Part shown: positions 60,966-64,000 of the stretch, piece after piece
Layout: each line of letters begins with the position of its first letter
How positions within the stretch are numbered: the stretch's first letter is position 1
Assembly (NCBI GenBank): GCA_026874595.1
Contig: CM049306.1
Location: 41,480,019 to 41,544,018, forward strand
DNA length: 64,000 bases
Origin: Sipunculus nudus
Lineage: Eukaryota; Annelida; Sipuncula; Golfingiida; Sipunculidae
Direction of reading: 5' to 3'
Made by a program: the position numbers and the translations under genes
The notes under the pieces: generated by a model
Databases searched by the model: none
What the model saw: only the letters and a program-made list of their open reading frames with translations
Told to the model about the DNA's origin: nothing

Positions 60966-61022
<57 letters not shown>
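60966..61022. repeat. (TA)n microsatellite
   Basis: About 28 AT dinucleotides. Confidence 0.5.
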
Positions 61023-61029
<7 letters not shown>

Positions 61030-61089
61030 GTATTTCAATAGTTTTCAGTCATTTATTAAGGCTGTTAAATGCCCAAAGATCTGGCTGGG

Positions 61090-61195
61090 CGAGCTCCATG
61101 GCAACCGCCAGAACAGAAGACCAACGCATGCGCTTCCCGTTTGTTTTGTTTACACATGTTTTCGTGACGTCATGTTTAGCTGCCTGACGTAAAGC
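61090..61195. promoter_or_regulatory. Promoter-like cluster (RFX half-site, NRF-1, ETS, CRE)
   Basis: Within 105 bp: CCATGGCAACC (half of an RFX X-box), GCATGCGC followed by TTCCCG (NRF-1-like and ETS), TGACGTCA at 61165-61172 and TGACGTAA at 61185-61192. CpG-richer than its surroundings. Orientation unknown. Confidence 0.5.
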
Positions 61196-61794
61196 GGCTC
61201 GGTCTCCGCTTCGATGTAAACCTAACGGAATTTAACAGAGCGTTTTTGTATAACTTTACCACTTATCGACCATATATGCTAAAGATTAATATAAATAATT
61301 GAAGTTAATAAAGGTAGACATCAACCTAGCAAATGGTGGAGCAACCACACAGTGATTAGGCCATACTTATTTAATTTTTCGTTTCTCAGACCCGCCGACC
61401 CTAAGTTGTGACAATTTGGAAAATAAATATAACAGTGTCCCTGTCGTTATTTTTTTGCCGCCGTTATAAAATGTGTCCATGAGTCGTGATATAAATCCCC
61501 TAAAAAAGTCACCTCCTACAAATATAAATCCCCAAAACGCGGTCACCTCCTACAAAATGCGACCCACACGACAGAGTCGGTCGTTTTTTAATTAAGTCAC
61601 CGCATCTGCCGTGCCCATGGTTAGTGAAACATTTCCCTTGTCTTTCTCATGATCATCTAAAATCCGAGGATCTGCGGAGATAAAAAGATTTTCGTCGGAG
61701 ATCTTCCTCAAGTCAAACCGTTCAAATGTTCTCCTTTCAGACTTTCACGTTTCATCACGGTCATACCTGATTTCAGTTTTATGTTCTTCTTATA

Positions 61795-62124
61795 ATGATG
61801 GACCGCTTACGTTCGAAAACATTAAAGGTGCTGACTGTAATATATTATATCAGCAGGGATTTTAATATTTCCCACAGGGTGTCCGAAAAAGTCTGTCTTT
61901 TGAATGGATCTGCCGAGCTCAGTTTCGGATGCCACCTCAACGCAGGGTCACGATCGAACTATTGTGACATTCTTGACATCGCGTGGAAAATCCTCTGTAG
62001 TCAAGGAATCATTAGGCCGAAGGCGGAAAAAGTCGACTTATTTAAATCTCTTCGTAAAAATAGCTGCGAATATGTGATTATGGAAATTCTGGATGAAATC
62101 AGCTACTTTCGATATTTTGGATAA
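61795..62124 (+). CDS. Unidentified 109-codon ORF
   Basis: An intron-less ORF starting MMDRLRSKTLKVLTVIYY, ending DEISYFRYFG, TAA at 62122-62124 (frame closes with GGATAA). CpG content and codon mix look more gene-like than nearby ORFs. It sits between two promoter-like clusters, and an AATAAA follows at 62330. A possible acceptor (gatttcag, 61769-61776) lies just upstream. I recognise no family, signal peptide or membrane segment. It may be a small gene, one exon, or chance. Confidence 0.5.
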   Translation: MMDRLRSKTLKVLTVIYYISRDFNISHRVSEKVCLLNGSAELSFGCHLNAGSRSNYCDILDIAWKILCSQGIIRPKAEKVDLFKSLRKNSCEYVIMEILDEISYFRYFG

Positions 62125-62184
62125 CCGATCGTTCATGCTTGTAGCATCGCATTTGAGAGCACAGGAATTTTTGCACACGGACAA

Positions 62185-62345
62185 TTTCCCGCCGTGAAAT
62201 CACATGAATGAAATTTAACGCGCATGCGTGTAGTATACTATGAATCTCTGATTGGCTCTCTTTCTAGGGCTGCTGGGCGGGGTCTCTTTCCGCCAATCGC
62301 GTTGAAGCCCTGACAGGTCGTCATATGCAAATAAACTCTTAACTC
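62185..62345. promoter_or_regulatory. Promoter-like cluster (E2F, NRF-1, CCAAT pair, GC box, octamer)
   Basis: In order: TTTCCCGCC, CGCGCATGCGTG, GATTGG, GGGCGGGG, CCAATC and ATGCAAAT within 160 bp. Opposed CCAAT boxes suggest a bidirectional promoter. The downstream + ORF at 62365 (MEMLKIALSTCVLFTGW...) is not convincing as a gene. Confidence 0.5.
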
Positions 62346-64000
62346 TCAATTAAATACTCGCGCGATGGAAATGCTAAAAATAGCACTGAGCACCTGTGTG
62401 TTGTTTACAGGGTGGCAAATACCTCGTTATAGACCGCTACCACGTTATACCGCTATATTAAGGGCTCCGACAAGTGACAGATGTACGAACCTTGTTGCAA
62501 AACATTCAGAAATGATGTTCATCAATATATACTTACGTCAGATATATTTGTTCATATTAGCTAATTTTTTCCCACCTTGCAATTGTTTACATTTCTGAGG
62601 GGTAAAGTTTTACCTCATTTGATACATTTGATTAAATTTCTGATGGGTATATTTTTACGAGATTTTTTATATAGTAATTTTTAATTTATGTTTCTGAGGG
62701 TTTTTTTCAATGATTGACAACAGATAGATCTTATCTTAAAGCTGATTTCAGTGATATTTTAAATAAAAAGGACTTTGCTTATTTTCTGACTGGGTGACCC
62801 TGATGAACCTTGATATTGCTTAAATGTGCGTTTGTGTTTGAATTGCATATTTCATGGCTATTTTCATTTGCCTGAACTTTCCTTTATTTGTTGTAAGCTT
62901 TATATTTCCACTGACCATATAATATACTTCAAAATTAACTGTTAATTTTGCAACCAGTCTCCTGTACAGGTCATTTTAAACTTTCCAGCTGTTTTAGTAA
63001 GAAAGTGCACTGATTGGTTTGTCAAAAATGTTAATTTAGTGGAAATTTATTATTTGTTAATTTAAATTGATAAAAGTTTATTTAAAAAGTAGAAAAATCA
63101 TGATATTTTACAAAAGTTTATTTTTTACCAGCCCTTCCAGAAAGTATTGAGGATATTCTGCAGATACAGAAAATACTTTAGTTCACTTGACAGTGAGCAC
63201 ATATAGTTCCTATATATTCATTTCATCATTTGTAAAATTTATATGGAAAAAATGGCGCTTTTCATTTAAAAAATTTTGAATTATATTTATTTTTATTTTC
63301 CCTCCTCCTCCCCACCACTTTTCATTTCTTCGTCCGAGAAACTTTTTATTAAATAAGTAAGGCCTTATTGTCTGTCGTAATGGCTCAAAGAGGGCGCCAC
63401 CACACATTATTTGCCTTTACGACGCAAACGTTTACTGAAGTAAAGCTTTGGCCAAAACGCGGAATGTATTCTGTATATAAAGATAATTATAATATAGCTG
63501 TTTACGAATAACGTGACTGTCATATTCATTCTTATATGTACTTGTGAAATAACTATCAGACAGTCGACAAGTAGACTATATATACATAACAAATTATTTG
63601 GTCGATAATCAGATGTTTTGAATTATAAATATATTAATTTTATATGACATCTTGTACGTTGCCTAGATATATTAACGTTGACATATATACTGTGGCACTG
63701 TTTTCATTCTTTATTCCTTTAGGAAAAAGAGCAATGTGCATAGAGAAAAGACACACACAAATATGTATACATTTATGGCTTGACACAATTTATTAGAAAA
63801 GGAGTAGGAATTTATGTTCCTGAAATCAATAAAATACATAAATCCTTAATGTTCATAACGCCAACGCAAGTATCAGGGCACTTATTCAAAACAGAACATA
63901 ACCCTGTACATTATTATGGGTACATATGATTATAAGACTAAATACTGAAATAATTAAGGCAAAGCTAAAAAATAAACTTTTTTACGGATTGCGGATCATT
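62346..64000. other. Sequence to window end
   Basis: AT-rich with no exon, RNA gene or repeat family that I can support. Confidence 0.5.

Overview
The window is nuclear DNA from an animal. It is AT-rich, has long GT-AG introns and is crowded with repeats. I infer a mollusc, most likely a bivalve, from the dense Helitron/Helentron-like and foldback repeats and from an animal-type selenoprotein thioredoxin reductase. This assignment is inference, because no species marker is visible. Two spliced protein genes can be read base by base.

Gene 1 (+ strand, 1252-28417, 5' part outside the window) is a thioredoxin reductase. Twelve phase-compatible coding exons carry the NADPH-binding, central and interface domains. 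They end in Gly-Cys-Sec-Gly, with an in-frame TGA at 28409-28411 and TAA at 28415-28417. A convincing SECIS hairpin lies about 600 nt downstream (29013-29057), and a poly(A) signal lies at 30163.

Gene 2 (- strand, 57759 down to 35696) is the unusual object here. Five exons join in perfect phase into a complete 422-residue ORF: an Arg-rich N-terminus that looks like a mitochondrial presequence, two DHX30-like double-stranded-RNA-binding domains, and a C-terminal RNase H domain of the DIRS/Ngaro (tyrosine-recombinase retroelement) type with all four acidic catalytic residues. It looks like a spliced host-transposon fusion. The 5' splice site of its fourth exon has been amplified into a minisatellite of about 30 copies with a 31-bp unit.

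Everything else is intron or intergenic DNA filled with mobile elements. In gene 1 introns there are Helentron-like elements (2274-3727; 15975-17731 nested in another element), a solo LTR (7373-8481), TA-flanked MITEs, a MULE-like element with a 9-bp target duplication and an Ulp1 protease fragment (9710-11147), long AT-rich repeat families (19941-24988) and a TIR transposon (25064-26837). Between the genes lie two more long repeats, one split by a probable solo LTR. Gene 2 introns hold an about 2.5-kb repeat copy, a tRNA-derived SINE, a 180-bp satellite-bearing element, and foldback and TIR transposons in intron 1. The last 6 kb (58-64 kb) has several promoter-like CpG/CRE/NRF-1 clusters and one unidentified 109-codon ORF, but no gene I can identify. 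[Form note: the original answer gave no confidence values; the 0.5 in every feature is a placeholder required by the schema, not an estimate.]
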